Notes: generated by a model not told the origin, from the sequence alone. A stretch of 27,419 nt of DNA from Thermacetogenium sp. UBA5472 (GCA_002426495.1 DIQC01000067.1:23185-50603), one strand, 5' to 3'; positions 8,559 to 17,023 are shown, counted from the stretch's first letter. Numbers and translations: made by a program.

Positions 8559-9410
8559 CTATTCTTCAAATTCCTCAAACATCTTTTCAAACTCTTCTAT
8601 GGGTTCTATTATATGATATACATGATCATCCGTAGGGAATTCTCCATTCCTCACCTCTTCTGCGTACTGTTTAAAGGCATTAATCTCTATCTCAGCCACA
8701 TTTGCATATTTTTTGACAAACTTCGGTGTAAATGCCTGGAACAATCCTAGCATATCTCCACATATTACTAGTTGTCCATCAGCAGGACCTGCACCAATAC
8801 TATAAACAGGAATATCCAGCTTCTGTTGGATAAACTCTGTAACTTCAGGAGGGACAGCCTCAACCAAAAGAGCATAAGCTCCAGCTTCTTGAACAGCCAA
8901 AGCATCCTTAATCAGCAAACGAGCATTTTTCACATCTCTACCCTGAGCCTTGAACCCGCCCAATTGCCCGGAGCTTTGAGGAGTTAATCCAATATGACCC
9001 ATTACCAGTATCCCAGCATCGGTTATGGCTCTGATACGGCCAGCAACCCTTACACCTCCCTCTAATTTGACACAATCCGTATCAGCCTCTTTGATAAAAC
9101 GCCCTGCGTTGAGCACCGCGTCTTCATTAGATACTTGATAGGATAAAAAAGGCATATCTCCGACTATCCATGTGTTGGGTGCACCTCTTCGAACAGCCTG
9201 GCAGTGGGAAATACAATCATCCATAGTAACCGGATTTGTGCCCTTGTAGCCTAAAACCACCATTCCCAGAGAATCCCCGACCAAAATCATGTCCATACCA
9301 GCTTGTTCAGCAAAGGATGCCATGGGAAAGTCATAGGCTGTTACCCAGGTAACCTGTTCGCCTTCTTTTTTCATTTTAACAAAGTCTACAATTGTTTTCT
9401 TTTTAGCCAC
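8559..9410 (-). CDS. panB: 3-methyl-2-oxobutanoate hydroxymethyltransferase (PanB family)
   Basis: PanB transfers the one-carbon unit of 5,10-methylene-tetrahydrofolate to 2-oxoisovalerate, making ketopantoate for CoA synthesis. Conserved blocks are VTAYDFPMA, ILVGDSLGMVVLGYKGTNPVT (Asp46), VGDMPFLSY, DCVKLEGG, VMGHIGLTPQS and LLVEAVP, so the Mg2+ and substrate acidic residues seem intact. The usual IPTIGIGAG is IPVYSIGAG here. The start is GTG at 9410 with GAGGAG eight bases upstream. The length of 283 aa is normal. It follows the racemase gene by 39 bp with no panC, panD or panE nearby, so it is probably the last gene of the catabolic operon. It may be ordinary PanB or a paralogue tied to methyl or formaldehyde handling; the sequence alone does not decide. 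Confidence 0.9.
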   Translation of the reverse strand: MAKKKTIVDFVKMKKEGEQVTWVTAYDFPMASFAEQAGMDMILVGDSLGMVVLGYKGTNPVTMDDCISHCQAVRRGAPNTWIVGDMPFLSYQVSNEDAVLNAGRFIKEADTDCVKLEGGVRVAGRIRAITDAGILVMGHIGLTPQSSGQLGGFKAQGRDVKNARLLIKDALAVQEAGAYALLVEAVPPEVTEFIQQKLDIPVYSIGAGPADGQLVICGDMLGLFQAFTPKFVKKYANVAEIEINAFKQYAEEVRNGEFPTDDHVYHIIEPIEEFEKMFEEFEE

Positions 9411-9449
9411 TCCTAATACTCCTCTCCATTTATTTTATATACTGGTGTT

Positions 9450-10445
9450 TTAACGCAATAAAAAACCACAATTTAATGGATCATCAGTGTTAATAACAAG
9501 ATTGCCGAGACCTGTTATAAAACCCCTGCTTTTAATCAGAGGAATGACAGCCTTATAATCTCCTGCTGTAGTCTCACAGCCGATTCTACCTTCAAAAACA
9601 GTTCCAATAATACTTTCATGATAAAAAATATCATCTTTGCTTAATTGCCTCTTACTATAGAGGGCACCCATTCGGGCACTCGTTCCTGTTCCACAAGGTG
9701 AACGATCTATCTGGGCCTCTCCTAAAAAAACTAAACTTTTATATGTGTCACCGGGAAATGCAGGATCATCCACAAAAAGAATGTCATCTACTGTTGTAAT
9801 ATGTGGTTGAGTGGGATGCTGAATGTTTAGTATATTGGCCTGTCTCCTGATCTCTTTACCATACCTGATAAAAGCATCTAAATACTCCTTGTCATGTTTT
9901 AAACCTAGTTGTCGCATATCAACCATGGCAAAGAAATTACCACCAAAAACAATATCGACTAATACCTTTTTATCAAACACTTCAATTTCCACATCCGATT
10001 TGTATAGAAATGATGGTACTCCCTGAAGTGTCGCGCCTACAGTTCTGCCATCCTGGACATCAACTTTAACTGTAACCAGTCCTGCACCTGTTTCCAGCAC
10101 AACATCGGTAACAGGCTCTTTGGCCGTCACATACCCCATTTCCACTGCAATTGTGGCAATGGCGATAGAACCGTGACCACACATAGCGTTATATAATGCG
10201 CTATCAATAAAGATAATTCCGAGATCCGCTTTTGGATCTGAAGACTCGGTAAGATAAGCGCCATACATATCAGCATGTCCACGCGGTTCCAACATCGCTG
10301 CTTTTCTGATAAAATCATAATTCTTTTTCATGTATTCAGTTTTTTCAACCAGTGTTTTTCCTTTTAACTTAGGGCCACCGGTAATAAGCCTCAAAGGCTC
10401 CCCTGCCACATGGGCATCTACGTATGAGAGAATAAAACGACCCAA
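9450..10445 (-). CDS. Proline racemase / hydroxyproline epimerase family protein
   Basis: Cofactor-independent racemase fold. The N-terminus YVDAHVAGEPLRLITGG fits the family. Both catalytic cysteines are present: Cys89 in AMCGHGSIAIAT and Cys251 in DRSPCGTGTSARMGAL. Retention of both argues for a racemase or 2-epimerase acting on proline or 4-hydroxyproline rather than the trans-3-hydroxyproline dehydratase branch, which has lost the second cysteine. The start is TTG at 10445, seven bases after AAGGAGG. The length of 331 aa is typical. It lies between livF and panB in the operon, so its substrate is probably the imported compound or its demethylated product. Exact specificity (proline, 4-hydroxyproline, or an N-methylated form) is not resolved. 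Confidence 0.88.
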   Translation of the reverse strand: MGRFILSYVDAHVAGEPLRLITGGPKLKGKTLVEKTEYMKKNYDFIRKAAMLEPRGHADMYGAYLTESSDPKADLGIIFIDSALYNAMCGHGSIAIATIAVEMGYVTAKEPVTDVVLETGAGLVTVKVDVQDGRTVGATLQGVPSFLYKSDVEIEVFDKKVLVDIVFGGNFFAMVDMRQLGLKHDKEYLDAFIRYGKEIRRQANILNIQHPTQPHITTVDDILFVDDPAFPGDTYKSLVFLGEAQIDRSPCGTGTSARMGALYSKRQLSKDDIFYHESIIGTVFEGRIGCETTAGDYKAVIPLIKSRGFITGLGNLVINTDDPLNCGFLLR

Positions 10446-10491
10446 TATTAATCCTCCTTGCGTTATGCATATTCCTCGCTGAGTTGGTCTA

Positions 10492-11199
10492 TCAAGCTAT
10501 ACCAAGATACATATTTTTTATATGGTCATTGCTTAATAAGTCCTTTCCTTTACCTTCCATAACAATTTTACCGTTTTCTAATACATAACCTCGATCCGAT
10601 ATCTCTAATGTATAATTGACATTCTGCTCTACTATCAAAACCGTTACGTTCTGCGATTTTAAGTTTAAAATGGAATCGAACACAATCTCAACATTTTGCG
10701 GTGAAAGTCCCATAGAAGGCTCATCTAAAATAAGCAGTTTTGGATTTAACATAAGGGCACGGGCAATAGCCAGCATTTGTCTTTCACCGCCACTCATCGT
10801 TGCAGCATATTGTTTCCTTCTCTCCGCCAAACGGGGGAACATGCTAAACACAATATCTAATGTATTGTTGAACTCGTTTTTGCCACTAATAGTAAGACCA
10901 CCCATTTGGAGATTTTCCATAACAGTCATACCCGTAAAAAGATTTGTTTCTTCAGTAACATATGCGAGTCCCATCTTTGCTATTTCGTAAGTTTGTCGTC
11001 CGGTAATATCCGAACCAAGGAATTCGACATTCCCTTTCCATGGCATTACAATGCCAGCTATACACCTTAAAGAAGTTGTTTTACCCACACCATTCGGCCC
11101 AACAATAGCAACAACTTCTCCCTGTTCAACACTAAAGGAAACATCCCATAATATTTGCATATTACCATAACCTGCATCAATGTTATTAACTTCAAGCAT
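10492..11199 (-). CDS. livF: LIV-type ABC transporter ATP-binding protein LivF
   Basis: One of two ATPases of a branched-chain amino acid (HAAT)-type importer. It has Walker A GPNGVGKTT, signature MSGGERQMLAIARAL, Walker B LLILDEPSMGLSP, and IVEQNVNYTLEIS, where LivF proteins carry Gln at the switch position. The ATG at 11199 (MLEVNNIDAGYGNMQ) is chosen over the one at 11214 because GGGGGTG precedes it by 6 nt and it gives the usual 235 aa. It follows livG by 31 bp. The short gap to the racemase gene holds only an AAGGAGG site. Confidence 0.93.
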   Translation of the reverse strand: MLEVNNIDAGYGNMQILWDVSFSVEQGEVVAIVGPNGVGKTTSLRCIAGIVMPWKGNVEFLGSDITGRQTYEIAKMGLAYVTEETNLFTGMTVMENLQMGGLTISGKNEFNNTLDIVFSMFPRLAERRKQYAATMSGGERQMLAIARALMLNPKLLILDEPSMGLSPQNVEIVFDSILNLKSQNVTVLIVEQNVNYTLEISDRGYVLENGKIVMEGKGKDLLSNDHIKNMYLGIA

Positions 11200-11230
11200 A
11201 CCATACACCCCCATCTAAAAAGCCTAGCAA

Positions 11231-11956
11231 TTAATGTTTACGCTTTGTTCCTAAATAAGCCTCAACTACTTTTTCATTCTCTGCTATTTCTTTCGGAGGA
11301 CCTTCTGCTATTTTTTGTCCAAACGATAATACGGCAATTCTGTCGCAAACACCCATAATCAATTTCATTAGGTGTTCAACCATAATAATAGTAATTCCAC
11401 TATCTTTAATTCGTAATATTAACTTACTAATCACATCCAATTCTCCTGGTGTAAGCCCTGCTGCAACCTCGTCCAGAAGAAGCAAATTGCATTCAGTTGC
11501 CATAGCTCTTGCTAATTCAACTTGCTTTAATTGAACAGTATTCACATCTTGCGCCAAGACATCATAATCGAGTGGAAAATCTACAAAATCAAGCATTTTT
11601 TCCGCAATATTTTCTGGTTTTTCTCGATCTTTTCTTCCCCCAAAAGTAGCTCCTACCATCACATTTTCTAAAACAGACATCGTGGGAAATGAATGAACAA
11701 TCTGAAACGTCCTAGCTATTCCAGTGTGACAAATCTTATCTGCGCTAAAAGAAGTGACGTCCTCACCATTAAAAAATATATGACCTTCTTCGGGTTTATA
11801 AACACCAGATATACAGTTTAACAACGTTGTCTTTCCAGCACCATTAGGTCCAATTAATCCAAATATTTGACCTTCCTCAACATTTAATGAAACATCGTTC
11901 ACTGCTGTAAGACCACCAAAACGTTTTGTTACGTTTTTAGTCTCTAATAATCCCAA
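11231..11956 (-). CDS. livG: LIV-type ABC transporter ATP-binding protein LivG
   Basis: Second ATPase of the importer, with Walker A GPNGAGKTTLLN, Walker B LLLLDEVAAGLT and H-loop VEHLMKLIM. The ABC signature is degenerate: where LSxGxxRRLEIARAL is expected the protein reads NTVQLKQVELARAMA. The frame stays open upstream to 12043, but that extension runs through the 17-bp-stem hairpin at 11989-12029. A TTG start at 11956 (MGLLETKNVTKRFGG) with GGGTGG about 11 nt upstream fits the family N-terminus and gives 241 aa. A GTG at 11968 is an alternative. It is separated from livK by that hairpin. Confidence 0.9.
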   Translation of the reverse strand: MGLLETKNVTKRFGGLTAVNDVSLNVEEGQIFGLIGPNGAGKTTLLNCISGVYKPEEGHIFFNGEDVTSFSADKICHTGIARTFQIVHSFPTMSVLENVMVGATFGGRKDREKPENIAEKMLDFVDFPLDYDVLAQDVNTVQLKQVELARAMATECNLLLLDEVAAGLTPGELDVISKLILRIKDSGITIIMVEHLMKLIMGVCDRIAVLSFGQKIAEGPPKEIAENEKVVEAYLGTKRKH

Positions 11957-11988
11957 TATATTACACACCACCCTGTTTAATGGATTAC

Positions 11989-12029
11989 GGTTTTGTTGGG
12001 TGGAATCTAAGGTTCCACCCAACAAAACC
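11989..12029 (-). repeat. Perfect 17-bp-stem intercistronic hairpin after livK (loop CCTTAGA)
   Basis: GGTTTTGTTGGGTGGAA and its exact complement are separated by 7 nt (TCTAAGG on plus, CCTTAGA in the transcript), starting 20 bp after the livK stop. No U-run follows on the minus strand, so this is not a standard intrinsic terminator. Stable hairpins after binding-protein genes often protect the upstream mRNA from 3' exonucleases and raise its level over the ATPase genes. That role is an inference here. The same 7-nt loop recurs in the hairpin at 20482-20516. Confidence 0.85.
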
Positions 12030-12049
12030 CAACATTCAAGCAAAGATTA

Positions 12050-13345
12050 CTACATACCTTCTGGTATTTGGAGATCTTGTTCTTTCCACTCCTCCGGCCA
12101 AACTATTTTAGCTTCCCCATCGAAATACTGAATTACAGGGAAAATGTAATGTTCTTTATCGACAACTGGATCTGGAAAAGTCTCTGGAGTATATTGATAT
12201 ACACTAGTCATAACACCATCATCAAGAGTTAGGTTACCAGTCATCACTTCGTCTTTAGCTATTTTTGTAAGGTTTTCCGTATTAATATCACCGTATTGCT
12301 CATCACAGGTTTCTAGAACCTTAACCAAAAATCGTGCCAAATCATAGCATAACCCACCACTATTAGCCCCTGGCTCTAAACCATATCTTTCTTCGAATTC
12401 TGAAGCAAATTTCTGCGCTTCTGGTGTCGCCCATTGTGGAATTTGGTCAATTACATAGTCTGAAGCTTCTCCTGTTAAATCGTACCATTCACCAACCCAG
12501 CCTAAACCATCACAAATGATTAAACTCTCTAGTCCAACTTCTCTAGATTGTTTGATGAACGAAGAAACTGATGGTGGGTCAGACATTGTCCCCGCAATTA
12601 CTGAAACATCAAGAGATTTCAATTTATTTAGCATGGGATAAAACTCGGTCTCCCCAAGGGCAACCCAATCTTCAGAAACGACTTCCCATCCAGCATCCTC
12701 AAATTGACTGCGCAAAGCATTAGCAAATCCTCTTCCCCAATCATTGTCAACCCCGTACATTGCAACTTTTTTATTGCGTGGCTCCCAAATTCCTTTATCA
12801 ATAGCTTCCTCTAATGTTGTTACATACGATATACTGAGTTTCTCTGGAACAGGCCAACCTTTGCCAACCCAATAAAAATACTTTTCAGGATCGGACTCAT
12901 ACTTTTCGTTAACTATATCAGTACCACCTATACTAAAAAAATGCGGGATCTTATACTTTGCAGCTACTTCCATACAAGATACCGAAACCCAACTATGCCA
13001 ATTTAAGAAACCGCAATCAATTTTGTCTTTCACAATAGCTTGCTCATAAGCTCTCGCAGCTTTTTCAGCATCTGATTCGCTGTCTATCCACACAAGCTCA
13101 ATCTCATGATCCCCAATTTGATAATCAACAGCTTCAAATGCCATCTCTGTAGAAGCCTTAAATTCTTCTCCCACACGCGCTGCAGGTCCTGTAAAAGGTC
13201 CGAGAACGCCTATTTTGACTGTTTTATCGTCAGATGCCTCATTATCACCATCACCACTACCACATCCTCCCATCATTAATAAGCTTGCACTCAAAATTAG
13301 CACGAGAAATAAAACTCCCCACCGATTTTTTATCAGTCTCCCCAT
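12050..13345 (-). CDS. livK: LIV-type ABC transporter substrate-binding lipoprotein
   Basis: Extracytoplasmic type-1 periplasmic binding fold. The N-terminus MGRLIKNRWGVLFLVLILSA leads to a lipobox ending LMMGGC (Cys28 from the chosen start), implying a membrane-anchored lipoprotein. The mature part opens KTVKIGVLGPFTGPAA, as in LivK/amide-binding proteins. It is unusually rich in tryptophan, including NWHSW, YWVGKGW, DNDWGRGF and GWVGEWYD, some at positions where LIV-family proteins bind ligand. ATG 13345 is chosen because AAAGGA sits 6 nt upstream; TTG 13360 is an alternative. It lies between livM and livG. The ligand is not predictable from sequence, but the neighbours suggest an amino acid-derived quaternary amine. 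Confidence 0.92.
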   Translation of the reverse strand: MGRLIKNRWGVLFLVLILSASLLMMGGCGSGDGDNEASDDKTVKIGVLGPFTGPAARVGEEFKASTEMAFEAVDYQIGDHEIELVWIDSESDAEKAARAYEQAIVKDKIDCGFLNWHSWVSVSCMEVAAKYKIPHFFSIGGTDIVNEKYESDPEKYFYWVGKGWPVPEKLSISYVTTLEEAIDKGIWEPRNKKVAMYGVDNDWGRGFANALRSQFEDAGWEVVSEDWVALGETEFYPMLNKLKSLDVSVIAGTMSDPPSVSSFIKQSREVGLESLIICDGLGWVGEWYDLTGEASDYVIDQIPQWATPEAQKFASEFEERYGLEPGANSGGLCYDLARFLVKVLETCDEQYGDINTENLTKIAKDEVMTGNLTLDDGVMTSVYQYTPETFPDPVVDKEHYIFPVIQYFDGEAKIVWPEEWKEQDLQIPEGM

Positions 13346-13456
13346 ACTCATTCCTTTCAAGAGAATACCCCCTTTTGTTTTGTCACCAATTAATACTTTA
13401 ATTAATATTAAATTTGGTAATGCCCTGTTATCACACCCTCCCTCTAAATTATTGTT

Positions 13457-14482
13457 TTAACTCCTACCAGTTACGTTTTTAGACACAAATCCAAACTTGC
13501 GAAATAACCCTTTATCTTTCATGAACTTATATAATGCATTACAAAGCCCGGCCAAGCCTGCAGGGTAGACAAGCATTACCAGAATGAGAAGCACACCATA
13601 AATAATCATCCGTACTTCCATCATCCCTTTCATTAATTCCATTGCAGGAACGAGAATAAAGGCTGAAAGGATAGCGCCCCAAATACTTCCTCTACCACCT
13701 ACATAGCAAATTGCTAAAGCTTCAACCGTATTGCTAGTATGCATCATGGTCGGAGTTATAACTCCGGTGTAATGAGCATAAAAGCCACCTACCAACCCAG
13801 CAAGCGCGCATGAAAGAGTCATATTAAATATTCTGTACTTTACAAAATTGATCCCAGATGCTTCGGCAGCCTGCTTATCCTGCCCAATAGCTTTAAAAGC
13901 CATGCCAATATGTGAATTAGTAATCACTCTTAACAATATCAATACTCCGATCGCTATTATCAACATCACATAATAGTAAGGAATATTAGAAAGACTATCT
14001 ACTAAATAAGGTGTACTCAAACCGGAACTGCCCCTTGTTAACTCTACCCAGTTTGTTGTTAACGCCATTAATGCAAGGGCAACAAACCAGGTCATACATG
14101 AAGCAAATATCCCTGATAAGCGTAGTGTTAAAAGTCCAACGAGAAAACCCAACACTGCCGCAGCCAATGCACCAGCAAGCATCCCCAGCCAAGGTGATAA
14201 TCCCAAATTCACTGCTAAAAGACCAGAAGTATAGGCTCCAAGACCCCAAAATGCTGCTAAACCAAAGTTGTTAATATTAATAAACCCTGCTGAAAAGTCA
14301 AAGGCCATAGCAAGAGCAGCCATCATAAGAGTACTCGTTAATAATCTGATCCAAAACTGATCTGTTATTATCAATGGAATAACAGCTAGTAAGATAATCA
14401 GCAAAAACCCAAGAGGCTTTAGCCCTAATTTTCCCAAATAACCATTCAATCTGCTAATATCAAACGTCCCTTTTTTTTCCAT
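13457..14482 (-). CDS. livM: LIV-type ABC transporter permease LivM
   Basis: Integral membrane permease of the LIV (HAAT) family, 341 aa with about nine to ten hydrophobic segments and a cytosolic N-terminus (MEKKGTFDISRLNGYLGKLG). Conserved LivM blocks include DFSAGFININNFGLAAFWGLGAYTSGLLA, IGQDKQAAEASGINFVKYRIFNM and ALAICYVGGRGSIWGAILSAF, the last containing the loop that contacts the ATPases. GGAGGGAGC lies 5 nt before the ATG. It begins 27 bp after livH and pairs with it as the transport channel. Confidence 0.94.
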   Translation of the reverse strand: MEKKGTFDISRLNGYLGKLGLKPLGFLLIILLAVIPLIITDQFWIRLLTSTLMMAALAMAFDFSAGFININNFGLAAFWGLGAYTSGLLAVNLGLSPWLGMLAGALAAAVLGFLVGLLTLRLSGIFASCMTWFVALALMALTTNWVELTRGSSGLSTPYLVDSLSNIPYYYVMLIIAIGVLILLRVITNSHIGMAFKAIGQDKQAAEASGINFVKYRIFNMTLSCALAGLVGGFYAHYTGVITPTMMHTSNTVEALAICYVGGRGSIWGAILSAFILVPAMELMKGMMEVRMIIYGVLLILVMLVYPAGLAGLCNALYKFMKDKGLFRKFGFVSKNVTGRS

Positions 14483-14509
14483 GTTATGCTCCCTCCAGGT
14501 AAGTCCCTT

Positions 14510-15406
14510 TTACTCCAACGCGGATTTGACACCTTTTTTTGCAAAGAGACCGGATGGTTTGAATAACAGAATCAAGATAATAACCGCAAGGCTTATAGCA
14601 TCCTGCCAACCAGCTCCAAATTGCATATATGCAAACGTTTCCAAAATACCCAGTAAAAGCCCGCCCCAGATACTGGCCCCGACATTTCCCATACCCACTA
14701 GAATGCATACAAACCAGGATTTATACAGTGGAGTAAGCCCCATCCCGGGAGAAGCAGGTGTAATGGACAGCAAACTAGCTCCAGCAAGAGCGGCAACTGC
14801 ACAACTCAAACCAAATGTTAGGGTATGAATCCAATTCAGATTTACACCCACCAATTGCGACCCCGTTTCATCCTGGGAAACAGCACGTATTGACCTTCCT
14901 ACCTTGGTCTTACTTAAGAACACCCAGAAGCCAGCAATTGCTATAATAGCAATAAGAAAACCAACAATTCTATCAATTGATACATTAATAGAACCTATTT
15001 GCATAGTTCCTGGCCAGAAAGCAGTAACACCTCGATAATTTGCTCCAAACAACATTTTTACACTGTTTTGCAGGACAATTGATATGCCAAGTGTCAATAA
15101 AAAGGTATTCATAACCCAATTCTTCTTTGAGCGTTTTCGCAATGTATAAAACACGCCTTTTTCTACAAGGACACCTAATATAAAAGCACCAAACATAGCC
15201 ACGATAATGCTTAATATTGGGCCAAGGCCAAAAGCTGTAAAGGAGAAAAAGGCTAAATAAGCTCCAACCATATAAAAATCACCATGAGCAAAGTTGGGAA
15301 TATTCATAACCCCAAACACTAGAGCAAGCCCAAGTGCCATCAAGGCATATAATCCGCCTCGTAATAAACCAGTAATAATAGGATCAGCTATTTGTGATGG
15401 ATCCAC
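14510..15406 (-). CDS. livH: LIV-type ABC transporter permease LivH
   Basis: Membrane permease, 298 aa, with the family block MNIPNFAHGDFYMVGAYLAF near the N-terminus, SIRAVSQDETGSQLVGVNL in the cytosolic coupling region and MGNVGASIWGGLLLGILE near the C-terminus. GTG 15406 (MDPSQIADPIITGLLRGG) is chosen because AGGGGG lies about 10 nt upstream and the longer frame to 15445 adds a non-family N-terminus. It is the first transporter gene after the methyltransferase block, separated by a 10-bp-stem hairpin. Confidence 0.93.
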   Translation of the reverse strand: MDPSQIADPIITGLLRGGLYALMALGLALVFGVMNIPNFAHGDFYMVGAYLAFFSFTAFGLGPILSIIVAMFGAFILGVLVEKGVFYTLRKRSKKNWVMNTFLLTLGISIVLQNSVKMLFGANYRGVTAFWPGTMQIGSINVSIDRIVGFLIAIIAIAGFWVFLSKTKVGRSIRAVSQDETGSQLVGVNLNWIHTLTFGLSCAVAALAGASLLSITPASPGMGLTPLYKSWFVCILVGMGNVGASIWGGLLLGILETFAYMQFGAGWQDAISLAVIILILLFKPSGLFAKKGVKSALE

Positions 15407-15493
15407 TACCGTATGTCCCCCTCTCATAGACATATCTCGATACAATCAAATCATGGTTTTTCTCTTATGTTTTCCTATCATCTTATTGTAGAA

Positions 15494-15532
15494 GCGGCCC
15501 AGTGTATTTTTGATAACTGGTAACTGGGCCGC
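15494..15532 (-). repeat. Intercistronic hairpin between methyltransferase and transporter genes
   Basis: GCGGCCCAGT and its exact complement ACTGGGCCGC form a 10-bp GC-rich stem with a 19-nt loop, 9 nt beyond the upstream MttB stop. The minus-strand sequence after it (TTCTACAATAAG) lacks a U-run. It may be a partial terminator or mRNA-stabilising element that sets enzyme versus transporter dosage; this is inferred. Confidence 0.6.
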
Positions 15533-15541
15533 GCAAAACTA

Positions 15542-17008
15542 CTAGGCTTTGTTTTCCTCCGCCTTATCTACCAACCCCCGAAGCTCCTGTAAAACATCAT
15601 CAGATAACTTTTCAGGCTGGCTTTCCTGCAACATCTGTTTAGCCCTTGCTCTCAACCTCTCGCCATATGTTGTTTTCCCCTTAGTGGACCACTTTCGATA
15701 AATATCCCTGTCGATGTCCCGTGGGATCCAAAATTCTTTTTTGAAATTTTTGAAAGTATGATCTTCTGTCAGGAAATTGCCGCCCGGCCCAACTTTATCA
15801 ATAATATCTACAGCCAGGCTCTCATCATCGACCTGAACTCCTTTGACAATATTACGCACCATGCCAATGATCTCATCTGCCATAACCAGGGATTCTAAAG
15901 AACCCGAAATTCCTGTTTCTAAAAAGCCACAGTCATGTACCAGGTTAGCTCCACTCAAAGCCGCACTATATATAGACAGGCTATATTCAATTGCAGTTTG
16001 CTCATCTAAGACTTTGGAATCTGAGCAGCCAGCTGTACTCCAAGTGGGCAGTTTTAAATAATGGATAAAATCTGTTAATGCGGCATGCATTAATGAAAAT
16101 TCGGGCGATGACCCATAACAGTGAATCATCGTTTTCATATCCATATTGGTTGTAACCGCTCCAGCTATATAAGGAGCCCCTTCCCGTTTGAGCTGATTGA
16201 TCACCAGTCCTGCTAAATTATCTGCTGCGGCTATTACTAAAACTCCAGCCATACTGGCCGGAGCAGTTGCACAACCCTGTACTCCAGGGGTATACATCTG
16301 GGGCAGACCTTTTTCGGACATATATAATAGGATCTCAACAGCTTCTTTAGAATGCCTGAGCGGTGAAGTTGGTTCAGCGTAAACCACAATAAAAGGATTT
16401 TGCTGTAGCTCTTCTTGGCCACCAGCTACTGCTTCACACATAGAAATAATGGTTGCCAAATTATTTACATCATAGGCCCAGGTTACAATGGGCTTGGTAG
16501 TATTCTGGAGCATAGCGTGAACTTCATGCACATCAGCCAAACCTGGTGTGCAGTCTGAAATACACGCTAAAGACATAGCAAAATCCATGTTCGGTAATGC
16601 TTCTGTTAGTTTTGCCACGCCACAAACATCACTCTTTAATACATCCCGGCGCTCCCCGGTTTCCAGATCATAAAAATATGGATTCGTTGGACCAGGTCCA
16701 AAATATGTGTTATTACCTTCAAGAAACAACCTGCGCTCACCATTACGATCAGCCAAAACCACCCGAGATGGAGCAGTGCTAATTGCTCTTTCCACCAGGT
16801 GAGAAGGAATACGAACCCTTAAGCCATCTGTCCAGCAGCCGGCTTTTTTAAGCAATTCCACTGCTTCCTCGCAATAAACCTCGGCACCAGTACGCTCAAG
16901 CACTTCTAAGACTGCATTGTGCAACCGCTTACACTGACTATCAGATAGAACCTTGCTTTGCACTGAAATATTATCTGTCTCATTGCTTGTGCTGCACCTA
17001 TTCCACAT
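15542..17008 (-). CDS. MttB-superfamily corrinoid methyltransferase, non-pyrrolysine (copy 1)
   Basis: Member of the trimethylamine methyltransferase superfamily, which moves a methyl group from a quaternary or tertiary amine to Co(I) of a corrinoid protein. Family signatures include LERTGAEVYCEEAVELLKKAG, the THR/S-K-like block TAGCSDSKVLDEQ, LVHDCGFLETG and the C-terminal GPGGNFLTEDHTFKNF. The frame has no internal amber codon (the only TAG is the stop), so this is a pyrrolysine-free type. Members of that class demethylate glycine betaine (MtgB), proline betaine (MtpB), carnitine (MtcB) or gamma-butyrobetaine (MtyB). ATG 17008 is preferred (GGGGGTGG about 5 nt upstream). It follows the corrinoid gene by 15 bp. 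The substrate is unknown. Confidence 0.9.
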   Translation of the reverse strand: MWNRCSTSNETDNISVQSKVLSDSQCKRLHNAVLEVLERTGAEVYCEEAVELLKKAGCWTDGLRVRIPSHLVERAISTAPSRVVLADRNGERRLFLEGNNTYFGPGPTNPYFYDLETGERRDVLKSDVCGVAKLTEALPNMDFAMSLACISDCTPGLADVHEVHAMLQNTTKPIVTWAYDVNNLATIISMCEAVAGGQEELQQNPFIVVYAEPTSPLRHSKEAVEILLYMSEKGLPQMYTPGVQGCATAPASMAGVLVIAAADNLAGLVINQLKREGAPYIAGAVTTNMDMKTMIHCYGSSPEFSLMHAALTDFIHYLKLPTWSTAGCSDSKVLDEQTAIEYSLSIYSAALSGANLVHDCGFLETGISGSLESLVMADEIIGMVRNIVKGVQVDDESLAVDIIDKVGPGGNFLTEDHTFKNFKKEFWIPRDIDRDIYRKWSTKGKTTYGERLRARAKQMLQESQPEKLSDDVLQELRGLVDKAEENKA

Positions 17009-17023
17009 AATCTCCACCCCCAT

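Noticed and set aside
9450..10445. trans-3-hydroxyproline dehydratase feeding the OCD-family enzyme as a pyrroline-2-carboxylate reductase
   Set aside because: An attractive pairing, but the dehydratase branch has replaced the second catalytic cysteine and this protein keeps both.
11989..12029. Intrinsic terminator after livK
   Set aside because: Neither strand has a U-run after the stem, and livG follows closely in the same transporter operon, so it is better described as an intercistronic hairpin.
11957..12043. N-terminal extension of LivG to 12043
   Set aside because: The extension is encoded by the perfect 17-bp-stem hairpin and has no ribosome binding site or family resemblance.
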